In this document: positions 7,659 through 13,952 of the stretch, piece by piece
Numbering within the stretch: the stretch's first letter is position 1
Layout of the letters: each line of letters starts with the position of its first letter
DNA from: Myxococcales bacterium
GTDB lineage: Bacteria; Myxococcota; Myxococcia; Myxococcales; Myxococcaceae
Direction: 5' to 3'
Assembly (NCBI GenBank): GCA_030681895.1
Contig: JAUXRI010000020.1
Span: 1-32,171, forward strand
DNA: 32,171 nucleotides
The notes under the pieces: generated by a model
The model's input: the letters and a program-made list of their open reading frames with translations, nothing else
Database searches by the model: none
Told to the model about the DNA's origin: nothing
Position numbers and translations under genes: made by a program

Positions 7659-7697
7659 GCGCCCACTGTCGCATCGAAGCGCGATGAGACGAAGCGT

Positions 7698-8003
7698 TCA
7701 GCGGCGGCGGGATGGGCGGCCCGCGTTGGTGGTGACGACCTTGAGCTCGAGCACCGCGCGGGTGCGATCCTGGAAGTGCGCCGTCACCGTGCGGTTGCCG
7801 CGCCGCAGCCCGCGCAGCTGCATCGTGCGCAGATCGCGCGACACGCCGAGATCGAGCACGTCGCCAGCGCCAACCGAGACGAACCGCACCAGCCGCGGGA
7901 ACTCGACCGTCACCGAGTCTCCGACCGACACCTCGATGGGCGAGCGCCCGTCCCACGTCATCGGCGCGGCACTGACGACGAGGCTGGCGAGCGCGGCGAT
8001 CAT
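7698..8003 (-). CDS. Stand-alone secretin/pilus-assembly N-domain-like exported protein
   Basis: A 101-residue protein with a short signal peptide (residues 1-13, MIAALASLVVSAA). The mature part follows the pattern of the pilus-assembly N-terminal domain found in CpaC/RcpA-type and T2SS/T3SS secretins: IEVSVGDSVTVEFPRLVRFV, VGAGDVLDLGV, then MQLRGLRRGNRTVTAHF and VLELKVVT. In those proteins it precedes BON and secretin domains, but here the protein stops straight after the domain with an RRR tail. It could be a small periplasmic accessory of a secretion or pilus system, or a general BamA-like small fold. No other secretion genes are in the window. Start ATG 8003; a putative operon with the lipoprotein gene downstream. 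Confidence 0.65.
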   Translation of the reverse strand: MIAALASLVVSAAPMTWDGRSPIEVSVGDSVTVEFPRLVRFVSVGAGDVLDLGVSRDLRTMQLRGLRRGNRTVTAHFQDRTRAVLELKVVTTNAGRPSRRR

Positions 8004-8100
8004 GCGGACCAGAGACAGTCAGGCCCCAAACCGTGCGCGGCGCCGTCGAACCCATCGATCTTGCATGGCCATCGGGTCCGGCACTGGTTAGTCAGCGCGC

Positions 8101-8829
8101 ATGAAGACGCTGCTGACCGGTGCCCTCCTCGCGTTGCTGGTCGTGTTGTTGCCGGGTGAAGCGAGCGCCTGAGGCATCTCACCGCCTGTCGGTCCGACGG
8201 GCATCGCGCAGCGCTGCACTGGAAAGAAACACGTCGACGGTCAGCCGGCCGACGAGGGTCCGAAGTTCCGTGTCGGGAGCACGTTCGGCGCGTTCCGCAG
8301 CACCCTGGTGTTCGACGGTGCCGAGCGATTGCAGCTCGAGGCGATGGCCGTCAGCGCGTCGTTCGAGTGGCGTGCGTCGGCACGATGGACGCTCGCGGCG
8401 GCCGCAGGCGGGATCTTCTACGGGCGGTTGATCTCCGGCTCCGAGTCGTTCGACTTCAGCGGAGGCGTCGTGGGGAGCGTCGCCGGGAACTTCGTGGCGC
8501 TCGAGCAAGGCACGTACTGGCCCTTCATCATGGTGGCCGGCTCTCTCGCGGTCAGCGGCGTTCGTGCGGCGCCGACGGCGTACGTCGCGATCGACGCCAG
8601 ACTCACCGCGACGGTTGGCTACACGTTCTTCGAGCGCCTGACGCCCTACGTCGCGGGGCGGCTCTTCGGTGGGCCCGTCTTCTGGCGCCAGCAGGTCGGC
8701 ACCGATCTGTACCACTACCAGGTGGGCGCAGGCCTCGTGGTGGGGCTGCCGTACGGGTTCGATCTCTCGGCAGAGGTGGCGCCGCTCGGCGAGCAGCGCG
8801 TCACCGCCGGCGTCGGCTACAGCTTCTGA
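8101..8829 (+). CDS. Outer-membrane beta-barrel protein interrupted by an in-frame TGA (candidate selenoprotein or recent pseudogene)
   Basis: ATG 8101 encodes a clean signal peptide (MKTLLTGALLALLVVLLPGE, then ASA), and codon 24 is TGA (8170-8172). The same frame then continues to 8829 with sensible protein: GISPPVGPTGIAQRC, a strand-rich barrel of about 190 residues (WTLAAAAGGIFYGRL, YVAIDARLTATVGYTFF) and a barrel-type C-terminus VTAGVGYSF. The TGA stands where the mature N-terminal Cys of an ASA|CG-type protein is expected (TGC would need one base change), and a second Cys follows 15 residues later. GC3 between the TGA and 8307 is still about 79%, so the frame seems maintained or only recently lost. 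Restarting at GTG 8308 would leave a barrel without a signal peptide, which is unlikely to work. The options are selenocysteine insertion, a nonsense mutation or a sequencing error. Confidence 0.7.
8170..8202 (+). promoter_or_regulatory. TGA plus SECIS-like hairpin candidate
   Basis: TGA at 8170-8172 is followed, 11 bases later, by a hairpin: arms 8184-8191 and 8195-8202 form 8 pairs (one T-G wobble) closing a GTC loop at 8192-8194. Counting the T of TGA as 1, the loop G and T are positions 23 and 24, the same positions as the loop G23/U24 I recall for the E. coli fdhF SECIS element read by SelB. The bulged U17 of that element is not present (position 17 is C, paired). Geometry supports the idea but does not prove it. 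Confidence 0.4.
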
Positions 8830-8861
8830 TCGCCGTCCCGCGCGGTAACGTTGGCGTGCTC

Positions 8862-9860
8862 ATGCGCTCCACCATCGACGTGCACCTCATCGAAGGCGAC
8901 ATCCTCGCGACGCAGTGCGAGCTCGCCTGCTTCAAGCACGCGCAGTCGTTCTACGGGGCTGACGAAGCGGCGGTATCAGCCATCGCGAATCGCACCGGGG
9001 GGAGCTGGGCGACGTTCGAGACTACCGCTGGCGAGGCGAAGGTGTTCGACAGCGCCGGCGCGCTCGCGGCGCCCCACGTCGCCATCTTCGGGACCGATCG
9101 CCTCGGCGCGCTGCGCTACCACGAGCTGCGCATCCTGGCGGGTCGCATGCTGGGCCTCGGCCAGACACAGAAGAACGTGAAGCGGCTGGCGACGACGGTG
9201 CACGGCGTTCGTGCGGGCCTCGACGAACACGAAGCGGTGCTGGCGCTGGTGGGTGGCTTCATCGACGCGTTTCAGAAGGGCGCTGGCGGAGAGATCGAAG
9301 AGATCCTCGTGGTGGAGCAGAACGCCGGGCGCGCGCGGCGAATGCGCCAGACGCTCGAGGACGGGCTCTCACGGACCGGCGGCGTGACGCGGCTGCCGAC
9401 CGGCGCCTTCCGGGTCGAGCGCAGCGTGGCTTTCAAGCAGACGGCGGTGATGGCGACCGCGGGGCAGGCCTCTCAGGAGAAGCCGCACGCCTTCGTCGCG
9501 ATGCCGTTCCTCGCCGAGCTCGAAGACGTCTTTCACTACGGCATTCAGGGGCCGGTGAAGAACGCCGGGTTGTTGTGCGAGCGCGTCGATCAAGCCGCCT
9601 TCGACGGTTTGATCATTCAGCGCATCCGCGAGCGCATCGAGACGGCGCGAGTCGTGATCGCCGATCTCTCGACGGCCAACCCGAACGTGTACCTCGAGGT
9701 CGGCTTCGCGTGGGGCCGCAACAAGCCCACCATCCTGCTGGTGCGCGACGTGAAGGAGCTGCGCTTCGACGTTCAAGCGCATCGCTGTCTCATCTACCGA
9801 TCGATTCGGGAACTCGAGGGCGCGCTCGCGCTGGAACTCAAGCGCCTGGGCGCCGGCTGA
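8862..9860 (+). CDS. Two-domain protein: macro/M17-N-like domain fused to a nucleoside 2-deoxyribosyltransferase-like (DRHyd-type) domain
   Basis: A 332-residue cytosolic protein. Residues 1-150 (VHLIEGDIL...FYGADEAAVSAI, APHVAIFGTDRLGALRYHEL, AVLALVGGFIDAF) resemble the macro-type fold at the N-terminus of leucyl aminopeptidases; the peptidase half is absent. From about residue 207 the pattern is that of the nucleoside-deoxyribosyltransferase-like superfamily: HAFVAMPF, GLLCERVDQAAFDGLIIQRI, then ADLSTANPNVYLEVGFAWGR and KPTILLV. The Asp of ADLS and the Glu of VYLE are the probable active-site acids. Related domains act as nucleotide-cleaving or nucleotide-sensing effectors in bacterial conflict systems (established for the superfamily), and macro folds bind ADP-ribose-like ligands. 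The function here is inference. ATG 8862 is chosen; GTG 8856 is possible, and the open frame upstream to 8367 is antisense-type noise over the barrel gene. No partner gene is obvious. Confidence 0.75.
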   Translation: MRSTIDVHLIEGDILATQCELACFKHAQSFYGADEAAVSAIANRTGGSWATFETTAGEAKVFDSAGALAAPHVAIFGTDRLGALRYHELRILAGRMLGLGQTQKNVKRLATTVHGVRAGLDEHEAVLALVGGFIDAFQKGAGGEIEEILVVEQNAGRARRMRQTLEDGLSRTGGVTRLPTGAFRVERSVAFKQTAVMATAGQASQEKPHAFVAMPFLAELEDVFHYGIQGPVKNAGLLCERVDQAAFDGLIIQRIRERIETARVVIADLSTANPNVYLEVGFAWGRNKPTILLVRDVKELRFDVQAHRCLIYRSIRELEGALALELKRLGAG

Positions 9861-9861
9861 C

Positions 9862-9878
9862 CGCGAAGAATCTTCGCG
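9862..9878 (+). terminator. Short perfect hairpin after the macro/NDT-like gene
   Basis: A 17-base palindrome (7-bp stem, AAT loop) starts one base after the stop codon at 9858-9860. It lacks a T-tract, so it may be a weak terminator or a 3'-end stabiliser. Confidence 0.35.
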
Positions 9879-9946
9879 CCCCATCAGCGCTCCTTCACTT
9901 CGACGCAACAGCTGCGGAGGGCGGGACGGCTCGAAGGGGACGCGAG

Positions 9947-9962
9947 TGGCACACGCCATGCT
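9947..9962 (+). promoter_or_regulatory. Candidate sigma-54 (-24/-12) promoter upstream of the CBS gene
   Basis: TGGCAC-N5-ATGCT matches the consensus TGGCAC-N5-TTGCW at every base but one, with GG (9948-9949) and GC (9960-9961) exactly 10 bases apart. Transcription would start about 9972, only a few bases before ATG 9975, so the mRNA would be nearly leaderless. That is the main doubt. Confidence 0.35.
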
Positions 9963-9974
9963 CTGGAACGAAGC

Positions 9975-10385
9975 ATGTCCAAAGCCATTCCCTCCGTTCG
10001 CAAATTCATGACCACCTCGCCGTTCACCGTTGGTCCTTCAGCGTTCCTCACCGAGGCGCACACCCTGATGCGGGAGAAACACATTCGCCACCTGCCGGTC
10101 TGTGAAGGCGCGCAGGTCGTGGGCATGTTGTCCGACGGCGATCTCTATCGAGCCGAAGCGATGAACGGCGTCGACGCGAGCAAGGTGTCGATCAAGGACG
10201 TCATGATGGGCAAGCCGTACACGGTCTCGCCCGACGCGCCCATCGACGAGGTGGTGCAGGAGATGGCCGGCAAGAAGTTCGGCTCGGCGGTCGTCATCGA
10301 CAACGGCAAGGTGGTTGGGATGTTCACCGCGACCGACGCGCTGACGGCGTTCGCGGAGCTGCTCCAGACACGTTTGAAACACTGA
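9975..10385 (+). CDS. Tandem CBS-domain protein
   Basis: A 136-residue cytosolic protein made almost entirely of one CBS pair. CBS1 spans about residues 7-62 (VRKFMTTSPFTV, HIRHLPVCEGAQVVGMLSDG). CBS2 spans about residues 72-130 (IKDVMMGKPYTV, FGSAVVIDNGKVVGMFTATD). Each half has the family's G-x(1,2)-S/T-x-x-D nucleotide-phosphate motif (LSDGDL, FTATDAL). Such stand-alone pairs bind AMP, ATP or SAM and act as sensors of energy charge, but the partner is not evident here. A possible sigma-54 promoter lies just upstream and a strong terminator lies 55 bp downstream, so this is probably a single-gene transcript. Confidence 0.92.
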   Translation: MSKAIPSVRKFMTTSPFTVGPSAFLTEAHTLMREKHIRHLPVCEGAQVVGMLSDGDLYRAEAMNGVDASKVSIKDVMMGKPYTVSPDAPIDEVVQEMAGKKFGSAVVIDNGKVVGMFTATDALTAFAELLQTRLKH

Positions 10386-10395
10386 CGACGCTGTG

Positions 10396-10439
10396 GATCC
10401 GCGCGGGGACGCAACAGCCCCTGCAACCAAAAGCGGATC
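10396..10439 (+). other. Nested RNA hairpin between the CBS stop and the terminator
   Basis: An outer 7-bp stem (GATCCGC 10396-10402 with GCGGATC 10433-10439) encloses an inner GGGG/CCCC stem (10405-10408 with 10418-10421). It directly precedes the intrinsic terminator. It may be a 3'-UTR structure of the CBS transcript or, if transcription starts in this gap, part of an attenuator for the peroxidase gene. Confidence 0.4.
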
Positions 10440-10440
10440 G

Positions 10441-10500
10441 AAAACGGGCACGTGCGCGACAATCCCCCCGGAGAGCGCGCGCGTGCCCGTTTCCTTTTCT
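10441..10500 (+). terminator. Strong Rho-independent terminator
   Basis: The arms at 10442-10458 and 10476-10492 form a 17-bp stem with a single G-T wobble and a 17-base loop. It is followed by TTTCCTTTTCT. This is the best intrinsic terminator in the window. It lies 56 bp after the CBS gene and 38 bp before the peroxidase start. Confidence 0.88.
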
Positions 10501-10537
10501 GCTGCCGGAATCGAACGCGGGCCGTAGCTTGCGCCCC

Positions 10538-11605
10538 ATGACTCGACTTCGTTCGGTGGTGTTGGTGTGTGTGGCGATGGTGGCTGGGTGCAAGACGGCT
10601 GAGACGCCGAAGCCGGTGACGCCCGCGTCCGTCGCCGAGGCTCCGAAGCCCGCACCGGCCCCTGCTCCCGCACCGAAAATCGAGCTCCCGGCCGTGCGGC
10701 CCCTGCCTGCCACGCTCGCCGGTGCGGCAGTGCCCGTGGCGCCTGACGACAACGCAGTCACCGCTGAGAAGGCCGAGCTGGGCTGGTTCCTGTTCTTCGA
10801 GCCGCGCCTGTCGAAAGACGGCTCGATGTCGTGCGCGCAGTGCCACCACACCGACAAGGCGTACACCTCAGGCAATGCGGTCGACGCGAAGGTGGGCGGC
10901 GCGATGAACAAGCGTAACGCTCCGACGATGGTGGGCCTGGGTTTCCACTCGACCTGGTACTGGGACGGGCGCATGGCGACGCTCGAGGCCGTGAGCAACG
11001 CAGCGTGGAAGGGGCAGCTCGGCGCCGACCCCGCGACGGCCGCGAAGGCCCTCAACGAGGTGCCCGTGTACAAGGCGATGTTCGTGCGGGCGTTCAACGA
11101 GCCCGCGACGGCCGACAACGTGCCGAAGGCGCTGGCGACGTTCTTCCGCACGCTGAACTCGGGGAACTCGGCGTTCGACAAGGACGCGGCTGGTGACAAG
11201 GCCGCGCTGTCGAAGGACGCGAAGGCCGGCAAGGAGCTCTTCCTCAAGGGCGGCTGTGCGAGCTGCCACGCGCCGCCGTTGTTCTCTGACTTCGCGTTTC
11301 ACGGCCTCGGCATCGGCGACGACGCTGGCCGAATGGACGCGACGAAGGACGAGAAGGACAAGGGCAAGTTCAAGACGCCGAGCCTGCGGAACGTGGCGCT
11401 GACCGCGCCGTACTTCCACGACGGCCACGCGAAGACGATTGAAGAGGCCATCAGCTTGATGGCGGCTGGCGGCAACAAGGTGGCCACGCCGGACCCGTTG
11501 ATCAAGCCGGTGAAGTGGAACGCGAAGCAGGTCGGCCAGGTGAAGGCGTTCCTCGAGAGCCTGTCGGGCGAGCTGACGTACCCCGAGGCGCCGAAGCTGC
11601 CGTAG
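10538..11605 (+). CDS. Di-heme cytochrome c peroxidase / MauG-family lipoprotein
   Basis: A 355-residue periplasmic, probably membrane-tethered enzyme. The signal ends in the lipobox MVAGC (residues 1-14), followed by a Pro/Ala-rich linker. The N-terminal heme domain has CAQCH (Cys99-His103) after FFEPRLSKDGSMS, and the C-terminal heme domain has CASCH (Cys240-His244). The family signatures RNAPTMVGLGF, WYWDGRMATLEAV, LRNVALTAPYFHDGHAKT and the terminal QVGQVKAFLESLSG are all present. Family members reduce hydrogen peroxide or carry out MauG-like oxidations; which applies here is not visible. ATG 10538 gives the lipoprotein signal directly; a TTG at 10529 in frame is unlikely. The gene is convergent with the VapC-type toxin (6 bp between stops). 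Confidence 0.93.
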   Translation: MTRLRSVVLVCVAMVAGCKTAETPKPVTPASVAEAPKPAPAPAPAPKIELPAVRPLPATLAGAAVPVAPDDNAVTAEKAELGWFLFFEPRLSKDGSMSCAQCHHTDKAYTSGNAVDAKVGGAMNKRNAPTMVGLGFHSTWYWDGRMATLEAVSNAAWKGQLGADPATAAKALNEVPVYKAMFVRAFNEPATADNVPKALATFFRTLNSGNSAFDKDAAGDKAALSKDAKAGKELFLKGGCASCHAPPLFSDFAFHGLGIGDDAGRMDATKDEKDKGKFKTPSLRNVALTAPYFHDGHAKTIEEAISLMAAGGNKVATPDPLIKPVKWNAKQVGQVKAFLESLSGELTYPEAPKLP

Positions 11606-11611
11606 AGCCGC

Positions 11612-12001
11612 CTACCAGACCTCGACGCGCAAGCCCGGCACTCGCCGGAACTCGTGCTCGTTCCGCGTGACGACGACGGCTCCGATGCTGAGCGCGATCG
11701 AGGCGATCATCAGGTCCGCAGCGCCGATGGGTGTTCCGAGCCGACGGAAGTGGCTCCGCAGGTTGCCGCAGATGTCTGCGGCTTCGTCATCGAACGGCGC
11801 CGATGGAAACAGCGCGAAGAGCTGCTCGAGGCGCTCGGTGTTCTCCTTCACGCGCGTGCTGTGGTGTGCGCCGTAGACGAGCTCCGACCGAACGATGCTG
11901 CAGAGGCAGAGCTCGCCTTCGAGCGAGGCGAGTCGGCGGCGCACGCCAACATCAGCGTCCTTCAGCAGCGCGACGCAGATGTTCGTGTCGAGCAGGTACA
12001 T
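11612..12001 (-). CDS. vapC: PIN-domain toxin, VapC family
   Basis: A 129-residue ribonuclease toxin. The PIN core is intact: YLLDTNICVALLKD (first Asp and Asn), SIVRSELVYGA (conserved Glu), GAADLMIASIAL (conserved Asp) and VVVTRNEHEFRRVPGL (last acidic cluster). VapC toxins cleave tRNA or rRNA when the antitoxin is degraded. The ATG (12001-11999) overlaps the antitoxin stop by one base (TGATG), so translation is coupled. The length is typical for the family. It is probably functional; no break is seen. Confidence 0.93.
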   Translation of the reverse strand: MYLLDTNICVALLKDADVGVRRRLASLEGELCLCSIVRSELVYGAHHSTRVKENTERLEQLFALFPSAPFDDEAADICGNLRSHFRRLGTPIGAADLMIASIALSIGAVVVTRNEHEFRRVPGLRVEVW

Positions 12002-12222
12002 CAGGGCTCCTCGAGCGGCGGGTCGTCGAGCTCAGGGAAGGGGCCGAGCCACGAGCCACCAAGATCGTCGATGCGCTTCTGCCACTCGGACTTCTTTCCT
12101 CGGGCGGGAGCCGGGCGCGCGAGGCTGGCGAGGTACGCGGACACCGACTTGCCGTGCTTCTTCGCTGCCGTTCGCACGGCGCGCTCTACGTCGTCGGGGA
12201 GGTAGATGGTGAGCTGGCCCAT
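12001..12222 (-). CDS. vapB: Ribbon-helix-helix antitoxin of the VapBC pair
   Basis: A 73-residue protein. Residues 1-40 form a ribbon-helix-helix DNA-binding domain (MGQLTIYLPDDVERAVRTAA, then KKHGKSVSAYLASLA). The C-terminal part is a flexible acidic tail (WLGPFPELDDPPLEEP) that would wrap the PIN toxin. It is the first gene of the pair, with a palindromic operator candidate a few bases upstream of ATG 12222. It would repress its own promoter with VapC as co-repressor, as known for the family. Confidence 0.9.
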   Translation of the reverse strand: MGQLTIYLPDDVERAVRTAAKKHGKSVSAYLASLARPAPARGKKSEWQKRIDDLGGSWLGPFPELDDPPLEEP

Positions 12223-12229
12223 ACGAACA

Positions 12230-12245
12230 GTATACGAGGGTATAC
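12230..12245. promoter_or_regulatory. Operator candidate of the toxin-antitoxin pair
   Basis: Two GTATAC palindromes (12230-12235 and 12240-12245), 10 bp centre to centre, lie 8 bp before the antitoxin start. The spacing of one helical turn suits two ribbon-helix-helix dimers. It is also the most AT-rich spot nearby, so the -10 box may lie within it. Confidence 0.6.
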
Positions 12246-12305
12246 GTTGCGCGCGCCAACGAGCCGCATGATGCGCCCCTTCGCTCCGTGGGGTAGGTGG
12301 CCCGC

Positions 12306-13949
12306 ATGTCGCGACTCCTCCTCGTGCTGTGGTGCCTCGTCGTCGGTTGCGTGAAGCGCACGCCTGACGGGCAGGCCCCCGACATCGTCGTGCTCGCGAA
12401 GCGCATTCACACCAACGATCCCCAGCTCCCGTTTGCCACCGCGCTCGTCGTTCGCGGCGATCGCATCGGGTACGTGGGCGACGAAGCGGGAGCGCTCGCT
12501 TTCGCCGGCTCCGACGCCGTCATCGATCGATTCCCCGAAGCGACGGTCATTCCCGGGCTCGCCGATGCGCATGGACACCTGTCCTCGCTCGGCCGCGCCG
12601 TCTCCATCGTGTCGCTCGATGGCATGACGACCGCCGCTGACGTCACTGCACGTATCGCCTCGGCGCCGCCGGCTGCGTTTCAGGGCGACTGGCTGCTCGG
12701 TCGTGGCTGGGACCAGAACGATTGGAAGGAGAAGACCTTCCCCACCCGTGCGCTGCTCGACGCCGCGAAGCCGACGACACCGATCTTCTTTTCTCGCGTC
12801 GATGGCCACGCCGCGTGGGTGAACTCGGTCGCGCTCGACCGCGCCGGCATCACGAAGGCGACGAAGGACCCCGAAGGCGGGCGCATTCTGCGCGACGAGA
12901 AGGGCGAGCCGACTGGCGTGTTGATCGACAACGCCATCGATCTCGTCTCGTCGAAGATCCCCGAGCCGACGCAGGCCGAGCGGGAGCGGCGCCTGAAGAA
13001 CGCCCTCGAACTCTGCGCGAAGCTCGGGCTCACGGCGGTGCACGACGCGGGCATGGACATGGCGACGTTCCAACTCCTGCAGCGGTGGGACCTGGGGGGA
13101 CTCCTGCCGATCCGCGTCTACGCGATGGCTGACGGTCAGAGCCCCGGCTGGGAGGAGTTCGTGGGCCGAGGCGTCTTCAAAGGCTCGTTGCTCGAGCTGC
13201 GCGCCGTGAAGCTGCTGGCCGATGGAGCGCTCGGTTCGCGAGGCGCCGCGCTCCACGCACCGTACACCGATGAGCCGTCGAGCACCGGGCTGTTGCTGCT
13301 GACGCCTGACGAGCTGCTGCGCCGCGCGAAGGCGTTCGACGACCGCGGCTTTCAAGTCGCCGTGCACGCCATCGGAGATCGCGCCAACACCCTCGTCATC
13401 GACACGCTGTCGACGTTGAAGCGCGAGAACCGGCACCGCGTCGAGCACGTGCAGGTGCTCCGCGCCGACGACGTGGGCCGCCTCGCGCAGGCCGGGCTCA
13501 TCGCCAGCATGCAGCCGACGCACGCGACCAGTGACATGCCGTGGGCCGAGGCGCGGGTCGGGAAGGATCGACTCCTCTTCGCCTACGCGTGGCGCGCGAT
13601 GCTCGACGCGAAGGTGCCGCTCGCGTTCGGGAGCGACTTCCCCGTCGAGCACCCAAACCCGCTGTGGGGCCTCTACTCGGCGCGAACCAGGCAGGACCAA
13701 TCAGCCCAGCCTCCAGGCGGATGGACGCCAGCGCAGAAGCTGACGGGCGCGGAAGCGTTGAGCGCGTTCACGCAAGGTGCGGCGTTCGCGTCGTTCGCAG
13801 AGACCCGCCGCGGGCGACTGGCGACGGGCTTCGACGCCGATTTCGTGGTGGTCCCGATCGATCCCGTCGATGGCGACGTGAAGGCGCTCGTCGACGCGAA
13901 GGTCACGATGACGGTGGTGCGTGGCGTCGACGTGTACCGCGCGCCGTGA
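12306..13949 (+). CDS. YtcJ-like amidohydrolase (Amidohydro_3) lipoprotein
   Basis: A 547-residue metal-dependent hydrolase exported as a lipoprotein: MSRLLLVLWCLVVGC has lipobox VVGC. The amidohydrolase barrel shows the HxH pair in DAHGHL (His89, His91), an IFFSRVDGHAAWVNS motif, the carboxylated-Lys candidate in AVKLLADGALGSRGA, then VAVHAIGDRAN, HRVEHVQ and FGSDFPVEHPNP, which supplies the last metal Asp. C-terminal strands form the small beta-sandwich (GRLATGFDADFVVV). The substrate is unknown; the subfamily acts on amides or imides. ATG 12306 follows the Shine-Dalgarno-like GGGGTAGG by a few bases; GTG 12297 is in frame but breaks the signal. Divergent from the antitoxin by 83 bp; convergent with the ABC ATPase (3 bp between stops). 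Confidence 0.9.
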   Translation: MSRLLLVLWCLVVGCVKRTPDGQAPDIVVLAKRIHTNDPQLPFATALVVRGDRIGYVGDEAGALAFAGSDAVIDRFPEATVIPGLADAHGHLSSLGRAVSIVSLDGMTTAADVTARIASAPPAAFQGDWLLGRGWDQNDWKEKTFPTRALLDAAKPTTPIFFSRVDGHAAWVNSVALDRAGITKATKDPEGGRILRDEKGEPTGVLIDNAIDLVSSKIPEPTQAERERRLKNALELCAKLGLTAVHDAGMDMATFQLLQRWDLGGLLPIRVYAMADGQSPGWEEFVGRGVFKGSLLELRAVKLLADGALGSRGAALHAPYTDEPSSTGLLLLTPDELLRRAKAFDDRGFQVAVHAIGDRANTLVIDTLSTLKRENRHRVEHVQVLRADDVGRLAQAGLIASMQPTHATSDMPWAEARVGKDRLLFAYAWRAMLDAKVPLAFGSDFPVEHPNPLWGLYSARTRQDQSAQPPGGWTPAQKLTGAEALSAFTQGAAFASFAETRRGRLATGFDADFVVVPIDPVDGDVKALVDAKVTMTVVRGVDVYRAP

Positions 13950-13952
13950 AGT

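Noticed and set aside
8367..8861. Upstream extension of the macro/NDT-like frame
   Set aside because: It overlaps the barrel gene in another frame and reads as Arg-rich noise; ATG 8862 starts the first sensible strand.
12186..13700. Minus-strand open frame of 504 codons over the amidohydrolase
   Set aside because: Shadow of a strongly supported plus-strand enzyme with all metal ligands; the antisense product has no recognisable domain.
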